From Anaerolineales bacterium (lineage in GTDB: Bacteria > Chloroflexota > Anaerolineae > Anaerolineales > Villigracilaceae), in NCBI GenBank assembly GCA_015075725.1, contig JABTTV010000001.1:2480001-2544000 (forward strand): 64,000 nt of DNA. The letters are read 5' to 3'. Below the pieces are notes generated by a model. It did not search any database. It was not told the DNA's origin and saw only the letters and a program-made list of their open reading frames with translations. Made by a program: the position numbers and the translations under genes. This document shows, one piece after another, positions 7,651-17,750 of the stretch; position 1 is the stretch's first letter, and each line of letters starts with the position of its first letter.

Positions 7651-9063
7651 ATGGAAATTCTCAAAGTACACAACCGCCAGATCGTCACTGCCAAAAACAA
7701 ATCCATCCGCCTGCGCGGGTGGAACATCGGCGGCTGGCTCAACATGGAAGACTTCATCAACGGCTTTGTCGGCGCGGAGCATAATTTACGAGCCACGATG
7801 AGCCGCATCATTGGGAAAGAGAAGGCGCGGTTCTTCTTCGACCGTCTGCTCGATCATTTCTTTACCGAAGAAGATGTAAAGATGATGGCGAAGTTTGGTG
7901 CGAACGTGATCCGTATTCCGTTCAATTACCGCCACTTCGAACGGGATGACAAGCCGTTTGAATATCTCGAAGACGGCTTTAAACGCCTCGACCAAGCATT
8001 GGATTGGTGCGCCAAATATGGCATTTATGTAATCCTTGATTTTCACGCTGTGCAAGGCTGGCACAACCCCGACTGGCACAGCGACAATGCGCACGTCCAC
8101 ATTTTGCTGTATCACCACAAACTTTTTCAAGACCGCTTTGTCGGCTTGTGGCGCGAGATGGCGAAGCGTTACAAGAATCACCCCGCGCTGGCTGGCTACG
8201 GTTTGATGAATGAACCCTGCACACGGGTCGATTATGAAGAATACGAATCCCCTAATTACAACTGGGACGGCTTGAACCACGTCCACCGCCTCGCCGCACA
8301 AGCCATCCGCGAAGTGGACTCGAATCACATTCTCTTTGTCGAAGGCGATAACTTCGCCTGCGAGTTCGACGGTTTGGACGTCACCTTCGATGAGAACATC
8401 ATTGTCGAGAGCCACAACTACATGTCCCCGACGGGAGGCGACGCTGCGTATCCTGGCGTCATTGATGGCATGTACTGGAACCGCGACATGGTTGCGGCAG
8501 AGTTTGGAATGCACAGCGGCACGCGCTGCGCCTTTAAAAATCGCAAGCCGATCTTTGTCGGAGAGTTTGGGACGTGGTATGCGGGCTATCCCGAAGCGAT
8601 CAAATATCGCGCTGCCGCCTTGGACGATCAACTCGGCGTGTTCGACTCGGCGGGAGTCCACTGGGCGGTGTGGACGTGGAAGGACATCGCTTCAATGGGG
8701 TCGTTCAATCTCGATCCAGAGTCAGAGTATGTGCAAACCATCGCACCGATCCTAAGGGCGAAGCAAGAAGCTGCCGATTGGGAAGGAGAGATGCCTAGTG
8801 GAAGCGTGGCGAAGGCGCTGAATAACTCCGCAGACACGATCGATGCTTATTTGGCGCAGACCAACCTCAACGTCCAGATCGAGAGGCGTTGGTTCGCCCA
8901 GTACACTTTGTTCGGCTATCTTGCGCAGTTCCTGCAAGTGCCGTACGCAAATCTATTCCAAGATATGCCCGAAGAAAAATTGGACGATATGCTCAGCGCG
9001 TTCGCGTTAAAGAATTGTGTTGAGAACAAGACCATTACCAAAGTTTTGAAGAAACACCTGACC

Positions 9064-9090
<27 letters not shown>
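7651..9090 (+). CDS. glycoside hydrolase family 5 enzyme, cytoplasmic
   Basis: I start at the ATG at 7651 because the earlier in-frame ATG lies inside the REP-like element. The 479-residue protein has a GH5 TIM barrel: RLRGWNIGGWL near residue 20, VIRIPFNYRHF, YVILDFHAVQGWH, the acid/base Glu188 in LMNEP, ESHNYM, and the nucleophile Glu305 in FVGEFGTW. No signal peptide is visible, so it should act on imported oligosaccharides. GH5 includes beta-1,4- and 1,3-glucanases, mannanases and endoglycoceramidases, and the exact specificity is not readable. A C-terminal region of about 100 residues follows the barrel. Its last codons are formed by a 14-bp tandem repeat. Confidence 0.88.
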
Positions 9091-10413
<1,323 letters not shown>

Positions 10414-10416
10414 ACT

Positions 10417-11808
10417 ATGGCATCCATAAAGATAACGGTCATTGGAGCAGGCTCGGCCTCGTTCGGAGAGAACACCCTTGCATCGCTTATGCGCTCCAAA
10501 AAATTACGCGGTTCGACACTTGCGCTGGTGGATCGTAACGAAGAGTCGCTTGGCATCGTGAAACGACTTGCAGACCGCCTCAACCGTGAATGGGATTCAG
10601 GATTTGTGATCGAAGCGCACACTCACCATCAGGATGCCCTGCCGGACAGCCGTTTTGTCGTCTGTGCTATCGAGGTCGGCGCGCGTGAAAATTTGTGGAA
10701 GAGGGATTTCGAGATTCCCCTCAAGTATGGCGTACGTCAGCCCTACGCCGAAAACGGTGGACCCGGCGGTTTCATCCACGCGGCTCGAAATATTGGACCC
10801 ATTGTAGGCATTGCGCGCGATATGGAAAAAGCCTGCCCTGAGGCATGGTTTATCAATTTCACCAATCCAATGATTCGCGTTTGCGATGCGGTGAACCGTC
10901 ATAGCAAGATTAGATCTATCGGGTTGTGTCATCAAGTTTTCATTGCTTACTGCTCCGCAGGGATGGTCCTCGCTGACGATCTCGGTTTTGAAATTCCTGA
11001 AGGCATCCGAAGCATGAATGCCGAAATTGACCAGCACCCGTTGAGGGATAAGGTCAAACATCAAGCAGTCAACCGCCTGGATATTCGCGCCGCAGGATTA
11101 AATCATTTCACCTGGATCCTTTCGATTGTAGACCGTGAAACAGGCGAGGATTTGTATCCGCTCTTTCGCGAACGCTATGCCCGTTTCAACCCGGACTTTG
11201 AGCCACTTACCCGCCGTGTATACGATGCCTTCGGGTTGATGCCTGTGCCCGGCGATTCGCATCTTTGCGAATACCTGCCATGGTTGAGCAACCCGGAAAC
11301 AAAGCCGTGGGAGAAATACGACATTCAACTGTATAACTGGGAATTGATGTCATCCTTGCGTGATTTCGAACTCGATCGCCTCAGCGAAATGGCATTTGGA
11401 AATATGACTATCGAAGGCTTGCTTGATAGTGATAGCGAAGGGGCATTGGAAATGATCGAGAATATCGCCTGTGCCGGGACCCATTACCATCTTGCCGCCA
11501 ACCTGCCGAATGCAGGACAGATCGAAAATTTACCCCGCAACTCGATTGTCGAAACTCCCGTGATCGTGGATGGAGCCGGCATTCATCCTGTGCATGTCGG
11601 TTCACTCCCCGACGGGATTGCGGAACTGTGCCGCCGCGAACTGGTCTCTGCACAGTTGGGAGTCGACGCCGCTGTGGAGGGCTCCCGTGAAAAGGCACTG
11701 CAATGTATCCTTCTCGACCCCGTCGTTGACGACATCGAGCGGGCGAAAATGATTCTTGATGATTATTTAGTGACCTATAAGGAATATTTGCCGCAATTCT
11801 GGAAGTAA
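10417..11808 (+). CDS. GH4 glycosidase, NAD- and metal-dependent (alpha-glucosidase/alpha-galactosidase type)
   Basis: The 463-residue protein starts with a Rossmann fingerprint KITVIGAGSASFG and has the GH4 block FINFTNPM (146-152), with the metal-binding cysteine in LCHQVF (Cys171-His172). GH4 enzymes cleave through an NAD-mediated oxidation at C3 with Mn2+. In that family the residues after this Cys track specificity: CHE for alpha-glucosidases, CHS for alpha-galactosidases, CHG for glucuronidases. CHQ is none of these, so the sugar is open, but a non-phosphorylated alpha-linked substrate is likely. It is the last gene of the lacI operon. Confidence 0.85.
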   Translation: MASIKITVIGAGSASFGENTLASLMRSKKLRGSTLALVDRNEESLGIVKRLADRLNREWDSGFVIEAHTHHQDALPDSRFVVCAIEVGARENLWKRDFEIPLKYGVRQPYAENGGPGGFIHAARNIGPIVGIARDMEKACPEAWFINFTNPMIRVCDAVNRHSKIRSIGLCHQVFIAYCSAGMVLADDLGFEIPEGIRSMNAEIDQHPLRDKVKHQAVNRLDIRAAGLNHFTWILSIVDRETGEDLYPLFRERYARFNPDFEPLTRRVYDAFGLMPVPGDSHLCEYLPWLSNPETKPWEKYDIQLYNWELMSSLRDFELDRLSEMAFGNMTIEGLLDSDSEGALEMIENIACAGTHYHLAANLPNAGQIENLPRNSIVETPVIVDGAGIHPVHVGSLPDGIAELCRRELVSAQLGVDAAVEGSREKALQCILLDPVVDDIERAKMILDDYLVTYKEYLPQFWK

Positions 11809-11829
11809 ACGCGGCCTATGCGGTTCCAT

Positions 11830-11885
11830 GGTTGAGGGTTCCCGCTCAGTAAAAACCCTATAACCTCCACATCTTTTTATGGAGG
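11830..11885 (+). promoter_or_regulatory. two overlapping leader hairpins before the CDF exporter
   Basis: CCTCCA (11864-11869) can pair with TGGAGG (11880-11885), burying the GGAGG Shine-Dalgarno of the gene at 11892. An upstream stem (GGTT plus AGGGTT at 11830-11840 with AACCCT plus AACC at 11854-11865) shares C11864-C11865 with it, so the two folds exclude each other. Control of translation by metal or another signal is inference; the pairing itself is read directly. Confidence 0.4.
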
Positions 11886-11891
11886 CTCCCT

Positions 11892-12989
11892 ATGGGACAC
11901 CACGACGAACACAAGCACGAAGATCATGCGCACGATCACGACCATCCAAATCCGCATGAACATGAGCATGATCACGGACATTCCCATTCCAACAACCCCG
12001 TGATCCACTGGCTGCAACATCTCTTCACCCCGCACTCACACGGACACCAGCAGGCGGCCCTCGACCCGAACCTCGCCACCGACCGCGGCATGTGGGCGTT
12101 GAAGGTTTCATTTGCAGGGTTGATGGTTACGGCAATCTTTCAGGTTGTCATCGTCATTATCAGCGGAAGCGTTGCCCTGCTCGCCGATACCATCCACAAT
12201 TTTTCCGACGCGCTGACCGCCATTCCGCTCGGCTTTGCGTTCTGGCTCTCGCGCCGCGCCCGCAACAAACGCTACACCTACGGCTATGGGCGCGCCGAAG
12301 ATATTGCAGGCGTCATTATCGTTTTGATGATCGCCTATAGTGCCTTTGAAGCGATCCGTCATGCCATCCTGCGCTTCATCACACCCGAACCAATTATGAA
12401 CCTTGGTTGGGTTGCCGTGGCTGCCATCATCGGCTTTATCGGCAACGAACTGGTTGCCATCTTCCGCATCAAGGTGGGGAAGGAGATCGGCTCCGCCGCA
12501 CTCATCGCCGACGGCTACCACGCCAGAACGGACGGCTTTACTTCCCTGGCGGTTCTGGCGGGCACAATCGGAGTCTGGCTTGGCTACCCCATCCTCGACC
12601 CGCTGATCGGTTTGGGCATTGGCATCGCCATCCTTGGCATTGTATGGCACACCGCAAAGGACATGTGGCACCGCATGATGGACGCGGTAGAACCCGAACT
12701 CTATGAAGAGTTCAAGCACATCGCCTCCCACGTGGATGGTGTGATGGACGTTCATAGCGCCGCCATCCGCTGGGTGGGTCACCGCCTATGGGGCGAAATG
12801 CACGTCACCGTGAACTGCACGAAGACTGTACTCGAGGGTCACTACATCACCGAAGGGGTACGACACGCGCTCTTTCACGAATTTCCAGCATTGGTCGAAG
12901 TCATCGTCCATGCTGACCCATGTGAGTGCGACGAGTCAGTTGAGTATCATCCCACTGCCCATCATCAATTTTTACACGCGGCAGATTAA
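11892..12989 (+). CDS. cation diffusion facilitator (CDF) metal transporter
   Basis: The 365-residue protein opens with about 35 residues in which roughly every second or third is His or Asp/Glu, a metal-binding tail. Six membrane segments follow. The CDF transport-site residues are present: ALLADTIHNFSD in segment 2 (the HxxxD pair) and IADGYHARTD in segment 5 (HxxxD). The C-terminal cytoplasmic domain has the ferredoxin-like metallochaperone fold order (VDGVMDVHSAAIRWVGHRLW). CDFs exchange Zn2+, Fe2+, Mn2+, Ni2+ or Co2+ for protons; HxxxD in both segments favours Zn2+. The GGAGG ribosome site may be sequestered in a hairpin. Confidence 0.92.
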   Translation: MGHHDEHKHEDHAHDHDHPNPHEHEHDHGHSHSNNPVIHWLQHLFTPHSHGHQQAALDPNLATDRGMWALKVSFAGLMVTAIFQVVIVIISGSVALLADTIHNFSDALTAIPLGFAFWLSRRARNKRYTYGYGRAEDIAGVIIVLMIAYSAFEAIRHAILRFITPEPIMNLGWVAVAAIIGFIGNELVAIFRIKVGKEIGSAALIADGYHARTDGFTSLAVLAGTIGVWLGYPILDPLIGLGIGIAILGIVWHTAKDMWHRMMDAVEPELYEEFKHIASHVDGVMDVHSAAIRWVGHRLWGEMHVTVNCTKTVLEGHYITEGVRHALFHEFPALVEVIVHADPCECDESVEYHPTAHHQFLHAAD

Positions 12990-12990
12990 C

Positions 12991-13018
12991 ACCTGGAACC
13001 TGACACTTGAAACCTGAA
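12991..13018. repeat. second occurrence of the ACCTGGAACCTGA repeat
   Basis: ACCTGGAACCTGAC (12991-13004) and ACTTGAAACCTGAA (13005-13018) match the unit at 9064-9091. Here the repeat lies two bases after the CDF stop and supplies the only available start (TTG at 13007) for the next gene. Confidence 0.6.
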
Positions 13019-14035
13019 ACTGGAGTAAGTTACTTCGCCAATGGCTGGCTCCATCACTTCGAGCGCGACCTCGAAGATATTCTCGCGCATCACTGCACCT
13101 ACATCGTTCACTGCTTCAGCGAGAACGAGATGATCTTTGCCCATCAGCGCACCGCACAATTTTTCAAAATGACGCGCGACGCAGGCTTGGGTTGTTGGGC
13201 GAATCCCTGGGCGGTGATGGGGCTGTTCGGCGGCGAGCAGTTCTCCGCTTTTGTGCCGCGCAACCCTGATGCCTGTCAGATTCTTTCCACAGGTCAACGT
13301 GCTCCCGCAGCCTGCCCCTCTGCGCCAGAGACTCGCGCCGCCATGAAACTGTGGCTCGACATGGCAATTGACTTTGGCGCCGACACCATCTTCTGGGATG
13401 AGCCGCATCTTTACATTCCAGATTGGGATGACTTGCACTTCGCTCCCGACTCCGCCTTTGCCTGCTTCTGTCCGAGATGCCGCGACTCATTCCAGAGTCG
13501 CTTCGGTCAACCTTTGCCTGAAGTCGGACAGGGGCAAGCCCTGTCCCTACAGCCCGAAATGCGCCAACACCGCGAAGACCTGATGGTGGACTTCCTCTCC
13601 GAGATGATCGGCTACGCCCACGACAAAGGCGTGAAGAATGCCATCACGCTGTTACCTGTGGACGATGAAGCGAATGAGTCCCTGCCTTGGAATCGCATCG
13701 CCGACATTCGCGGACTCGATATCTTCGGCACCGACCCGTACTGGTATCTGCATGATAAAGATTGCGAATTCTTCGTGAGCGAGCAGATGAAAAAAACGAT
13801 TGATATTTGCGAACCTCGCGGCCTGACTCCGCACTTTTGGGCGCAGGGGTTTGGAGTCCCATCGGGCAGGGAAAATGAACTCGAAGCAGGATTCAGCCTA
13901 GCCGTGGAAAGAGGCGCACAGTCCATTGCCGTGTGGGGCATGCACGGAAATTCCGCTTATGACGGCGCATCCGACGATCCCGAAAAAGTATGGGAGATAG
14001 TCGGAAAAACATTTGGAAAATTGAGAAATGAATAA
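13007..14035 (+). CDS. putative TIM-barrel glycosidase-like protein of unknown specificity
   Basis: The frame opens after a stop at 13001-13003, and its only early start is a TTG at 13007 inside a repeat, so the native N-terminus may have been altered. The 342-residue protein has strand-like blocks typical of a barrel: YIVHCFSENEM, ADTIFWDEPHLY, ITLLPVDD, LDIFGTDPYWY and TPHFWAQGFG. A CFCPRCRDSF stretch (near residue 153) resembles the Cys pair found in putative GH families after an acidic D-E-P strand. Asp/Glu of FWDEPH is the best catalytic candidate. A short REP-like palindrome is embedded in frame at 13526-13546. It overlaps the next gene by 8 nt. I cannot name a characterised family. Confidence 0.55.
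   Translation: MKPETGVSYFANGWLHHFERDLEDILAHHCTYIVHCFSENEMIFAHQRTAQFFKMTRDAGLGCWANPWAVMGLFGGEQFSAFVPRNPDACQILSTGQRAPAACPSAPETRAAMKLWLDMAIDFGADTIFWDEPHLYIPDWDDLHFAPDSAFACFCPRCRDSFQSRFGQPLPEVGQGQALSLQPEMRQHREDLMVDFLSEMIGYAHDKGVKNAITLLPVDDEANESLPWNRIADIRGLDIFGTDPYWYLHDKDCEFFVSEQMKKTIDICEPRGLTPHFWAQGFGVPSGRENELEAGFSLAVERGAQSIAVWGMHGNSAYDGASDDPEKVWEIVGKTFGKLRNE
13526..13546. repeat. short REP-like palindrome inside a coding region
   Basis: GGACAGGG (13526-13533) and CCCTGTCC (13539-13546) form a perfect 8-bp stem with a 5-nt loop, followed by CTAC as in the 7593 element. It is read in frame and encodes a Gly/Gln-rich insertion in the TIM-barrel protein. Confidence 0.5.
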
Positions 14036-15335
14036 CGCTGAATACTTTCAACATGCGCAACAATATCTGACGGGCGGCGTGTCGTCGTCGTTTCGCTATA
14101 ACCCATTCACGGCGCGACCGATGTATCTTACCAAGGCAGAGGGCGCGTACATTTATGATCTCGAAGGCAAGCGGTTCATTGACTTTTTCATGGGGCACGG
14201 CGCCTGTACGCTCGGGCACAACCGCCCCGAAATTGCCGAAGCGATGAAGCAGGTCTTCGACATTGGCTTCTTCGCCGAATTCGACCATCCATTGACGGGA
14301 CAACTGGCAAAGAAGATCACGGAAAACATTCCCAGTGCCGAAAGAGTGCGTTACGTCAACTCGGGCAGTGAAGCGACCCTGCTTTCGATTCGACTTGCAC
14401 GCGGATACACAGGTCGGCAAAAGATCGTGCGCATTGACGGACAATTCCACGGCGGGCATGATTATGCCCTGGTGAATAATCTCGCCGCGAACATTGATCG
14501 CGACAACCCTGGCGATAGATTATCGCAAGTCAAACATGCCAGTGCGGGTATTCCGCTCAAAGTGGATGAGACGTTGTACATCATCCCCTGGAATAACGCC
14601 GAGTTGTTCGAGAAACTTTGCAAAGAACACGGTCACGAGATCGCCGCCATTCTGATGAACCCGATTGATTACAACAACGGCTGTATCGGTTCATCCACAG
14701 AATACCTGCAAGCCATTCGCCGCATTTGCGATGAACACGGCATCATCTTCATCGTTGACGAGATTCTCTCCGGCTTCCGCACGGGCATGACGGGCGGGCA
14801 CGGTTACTACGGCGTCACGCCCGACCTGTGCCTGTTCGGCAAGGCGCTGACCAACGGGATCCCACTCGCCGCGGTGGCTGGCAAGAAGAAGATCATGGAC
14901 AAGATCATGGATCCCGTTGACCCGGTAGTGGCAGGCGGCACGTTTTCCGGCAACCTGTTCGGTTGCGCGGCAGGCATCGCCTCCCTGACGATCATGGAAC
15001 AACCCGGCTTTTTCGAAGCCTGGCTCGCACGCGTGGAAGATTTCTATACCCGGCTCCAGACCATCTTCGATGAGGCGGGCTTCCCCGCCATTGTGCAGGG
15101 ACTCGGCTGTACGTTCGGCATTTACGTCGGCACGCGTGAGCCGGTCACGAACTATCACCACATCGCCGAGCGCACGAACCCTGAATTGCGAAAGACTTTC
15201 TTCAACAAATGTATCGAGAAGGGTTTGTACTTCCACACCGATTTCACAGTCTCCGCGCAACATGATGAGGCGTTATTGGCGCAATCGCTAGACCTGCTGC
15301 GTGAAGTTGTGCGCGAAACGAAGAAGGGAATGTAA
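14028..15335 (+). CDS. class III PLP aminotransferase, glutamate-1-semialdehyde aminomutase-like
   Basis: The 435-residue length fits the family. Residues near 45-60 (FIDFFMGHGACTLGHNRPEI), the phosphate site YVNSGSEATLLSIRLAR near residue 105, the PLP-ring Asp in FIVDEILSGFRTG, and the Schiff-base lysine in LFGKALTNGIPLAAV are all intact. The closest well-known relative is GSA aminomutase (hemL), but the setting among glycosidases, deacetylases and sugar oxidoreductases suggests transamination of an amino sugar or related keto compound instead. It overlaps the upstream gene by 8 nt. The two genes precede an ABC importer. Confidence 0.88.
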   Translation: MNNAEYFQHAQQYLTGGVSSSFRYNPFTARPMYLTKAEGAYIYDLEGKRFIDFFMGHGACTLGHNRPEIAEAMKQVFDIGFFAEFDHPLTGQLAKKITENIPSAERVRYVNSGSEATLLSIRLARGYTGRQKIVRIDGQFHGGHDYALVNNLAANIDRDNPGDRLSQVKHASAGIPLKVDETLYIIPWNNAELFEKLCKEHGHEIAAILMNPIDYNNGCIGSSTEYLQAIRRICDEHGIIFIVDEILSGFRTGMTGGHGYYGVTPDLCLFGKALTNGIPLAAVAGKKKIMDKIMDPVDPVVAGGTFSGNLFGCAAGIASLTIMEQPGFFEAWLARVEDFYTRLQTIFDEAGFPAIVQGLGCTFGIYVGTREPVTNYHHIAERTNPELRKTFFNKCIEKGLYFHTDFTVSAQHDEALLAQSLDLLREVVRETKKGM

Positions 15336-15419
15336 AGGAGGCAAAACGGCTCAAAGTATAGAAACAGTTTTCCTCAAGGTATGAAGCGTGTTATTTATCC
15401 AATAAAAAGAGGAGAAACC

Positions 15420-16721
15420 ATGAATACCAATCGAAATGTTCGTTTATCCCGCCGTGATTTTTTGAAACTGGCGGGCGTTGGAACCGCAGGGCTTGCGTTG
15501 AGTAACTATCTTGCGGCGTGCGCTCCTGCCAGCGGCGGTGGGACGCTGAACGTGCTGGTCCCGGCCGCGCCGGATCCTGCGCCTCCGGGAGTGGGTCAGT
15601 TCAGCTTGGAGGCATTCGAACAATGGAAGCAAGACAACGGCTTTGAAGTTGTGTACGAAGCGCCGCCTTGGCCCCAACTGCACGACAAGATGGCGGCGAA
15701 TTTCGCGGCGGGTCAGTATGTGCATGACATCGTGTACATGTCTGGTTGGGTGCCTGAGTTTGCGGATTATTTGATTGACTTCACAGGCGATCTGCCCGCG
15801 GACCTGGTGGCAGACCTGCCCGCCTCATCGTTCAGCACGTTGACCTGGGGCGGCAAACGATTGGGCGTTATCTTCACGCTTTCGTTGCTGACGATGTTCT
15901 ACAACACCGAATTGCTTGAGGGCATTGGCGTGAAGGCAGCGCCGAAGACCTGGGACGAGCTCAAGGGTGTTGCCAAGGAACTGACCGGCGGCGGCAAGTA
16001 CGGTTGGGTGTTGAACTACGGCGCGCCCGAAGGTATCGGCGGCGTGGCTTCGTACTGGATGTGCTTCCTGCAACAAGCGGGCGGCAAACTATACGGCGAC
16101 GATGGCATGCCTGCGTTCAATAATGCCGCGGGCGTGGATTCGCTCCAGTTTATGGTTGACTTGATGGAATTCACCGACCCAGGTTCGTTGAGTTACGTCG
16201 GCATCAATGATGCGACCAATGTCTTCTCTGCCGGTCAGGCGGCAATGATGATGAACTGGCCCTTCATGTGGAAACCCGCCAACGACCCGGCCTCTTCGAA
16301 GGTGGTTGGCAAAGTCGGGTCGGCGATTCTGCCCGCAGGTCCAGCTGGTTCCGCTTCGATTGACGGCACCGACGCCTACACCATCACCAAACTTTCACCG
16401 AACCCCGAAGGCGCGCGCAAGTTGATCGAATTCTATCTCGATGCGGAAGTGCAAAAGCGTCAGGTGATCGATACGGGCTGGTTGCCGATTCGTCTTTCGG
16501 TGTTGAATGATCCCGAAGTGCAGGCGGCGGCTCCGAATGCCTCGGTGGTTCTTGAACAGGCGAAAAACCCCTACGACAGCTACGTCACGCCCGATTACAA
16601 CGCTGTGACCACCGCCATTGGCGTGGAGATTCAAAAGGCGCTGGCGGGCACACAGTCCGCACAGGATGCCATCACTGCTGCTGCCGACCAGGTGACTGAG
16701 ATCGTCAAGAAGCGCGGATAA
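15420..16721 (+). CDS. sugar-binding lipoprotein with Tat signal, family 1
   Basis: I use the ATG at 15420, preceded by AAGAGGAG; an upstream ATG in frame has no such site. The N-terminus has twin arginines in SRRDFLKLAG (Arg11-Arg12), a hydrophobic stretch and the lipobox LAAC (Cys34), so this is a Tat-exported lipoprotein, unlike the Sec-type binding protein at 4116. The mature part has the family 1 order with YMSGWVPEFADYL, LLTMFYNTELLEGIG and FSAGQAAMMMNWPFMWK. It is expected to hand its ligand to the permeases encoded from 16841 and 17751. Full length is 433 residues. Confidence 0.92.
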   Translation: MNTNRNVRLSRRDFLKLAGVGTAGLALSNYLAACAPASGGGTLNVLVPAAPDPAPPGVGQFSLEAFEQWKQDNGFEVVYEAPPWPQLHDKMAANFAAGQYVHDIVYMSGWVPEFADYLIDFTGDLPADLVADLPASSFSTLTWGGKRLGVIFTLSLLTMFYNTELLEGIGVKAAPKTWDELKGVAKELTGGGKYGWVLNYGAPEGIGGVASYWMCFLQQAGGKLYGDDGMPAFNNAAGVDSLQFMVDLMEFTDPGSLSYVGINDATNVFSAGQAAMMMNWPFMWKPANDPASSKVVGKVGSAILPAGPAGSASIDGTDAYTITKLSPNPEGARKLIEFYLDAEVQKRQVIDTGWLPIRLSVLNDPEVQAAAPNASVVLEQAKNPYDSYVTPDYNAVTTAIGVEIQKALAGTQSAQDAITAAADQVTEIVKKRG

Positions 16722-16733
16722 GAATGTAACTAT

Positions 16734-16829
16734 CGTCATTGCGAGGAGGGCGTTAGCCCGACGAAGCAATCTTCTGACACTGCCGGGGATTGCTTCGTCG
16801 CTCGCCATCGCTCCCTCCTCGCAATGACG
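16734..16829. repeat. MITE-like imperfect inverted repeat
   Basis: The ends CGTCATTGCGAGGAGGG (16734-16750) and CCCTCCTCGCAATGACG (16813-16829) are near-perfect reverse complements. Inside, ACGAAGCAATC and GATTGCTTCGT pair again, leaving a short loop. The pattern CGTCATTGCGAGGAG...GAAGCAATC is a repeat type I recognise from many environmental genomes. It lies between the binding-protein and permease genes and carries an in-frame false start (16790) for the permease. Confidence 0.75.
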
Positions 16830-16840
16830 GAATTGATGTT

Positions 16841-17749
16841 ATGCAAACCAATAACTACAACCGCAATCGTTATCGTCTTGGCATTTGGTTCACTGCACCT
16901 GCCGTGATCGTTCTGCTTACGGTGCTGGCTTATCCCATTGTGGCGTCGCTGGTGCTTTCATTTCTACGCGTCCGCTTTGGCGGGGATGGTCTGAGCTTTG
17001 AGTTCAATGGCATCGCCAATTACGCCGACCTGGTCACCAAGCCAATCTTCCGCGAAGCGTTATTCCGTTCCATCTACTTTACGGTTGTCGAAGTTGCGGC
17101 TGTCATCTTCTTTGCACTCATCGTTGCACTCATGCTCAACCATCCGCTCGGACGACCCGCTTTCTATCGCATCGTTCTGCTTGTGCCGTGGGCGCTATCG
17201 CCTGTTGCCAACGCCGTCTTATGGAAGTGGATTTACAACGCCAACTACGGCATTCTCAATCAAGCGCTTATCGGTCTGGGCATCATCCAGGAGAATATCA
17301 TCTGGCTCGGCACGCCCTGGCTCGCCTTCAACATGATTCTGCTTGCCGATGTGTGGAAAGCCGTGCCGTTCATCGCGCTACTCATTCTTGCTGGTTTACA
17401 AAACATTCCATCCTATCTTTACAAAGCCGCCCGTCTCGACGGCGCGAACGCGTGGCAACAATTTGTTCATGTCACGCTCCCAGGTCTCAAAACCACAATC
17501 GTTATCTCGGTGGTGCTTCAAAGCATCTGGGCGCTTAAAGTCTTCGACCTCATCTACGTCCTCACCAAAGGTAGTCCCGCCGACAGCACTGTACTGCTCA
17601 ACTATCTTTCGTGGCGCGAGACCTTCAGCAATCTCGATGTTGGTTACGGCGCGGCGATTGCCAATGTGCTTTTTCTTTTGATGTTCATGCTGGCGCTCGT
17701 TTACATTCGCGCCTTGCGTCCGCGACAGACTCAAGCGAAGGCGGGATGA
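16841..17749 (+). CDS. sugar ABC transporter permease, MalF type
   Basis: I start at the ATG at 16841 because the earlier in-frame ATG at 16790 is within the MITE-like repeat. The 302-residue protein has six membrane segments, beginning RLGIWFTAPAVIVLLTVLAYP. The EAA-type loop reads YKAARLDGANAWQQFVHVTLP near residues 206-226, with Tyr-Lys in place of the more common Glu-Ala at its start. It pairs with the permease encoded from 17751. Confidence 0.92.
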   Translation: MQTNNYNRNRYRLGIWFTAPAVIVLLTVLAYPIVASLVLSFLRVRFGGDGLSFEFNGIANYADLVTKPIFREALFRSIYFTVVEVAAVIFFALIVALMLNHPLGRPAFYRIVLLVPWALSPVANAVLWKWIYNANYGILNQALIGLGIIQENIIWLGTPWLAFNMILLADVWKAVPFIALLILAGLQNIPSYLYKAARLDGANAWQQFVHVTLPGLKTTIVISVVLQSIWALKVFDLIYVLTKGSPADSTVLLNYLSWRETFSNLDVGYGAAIANVLFLLMFMLALVYIRALRPRQTQAKAG

Positions 17750-17750
17750 C

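Noticed and set aside
15360..15420. GAAACAGTTTTC as a second operator for the LacI protein before the other binding-protein gene
   Set aside because: It matches only part of the palindrome at 2991-3021 and lacks the central CG and the arms.
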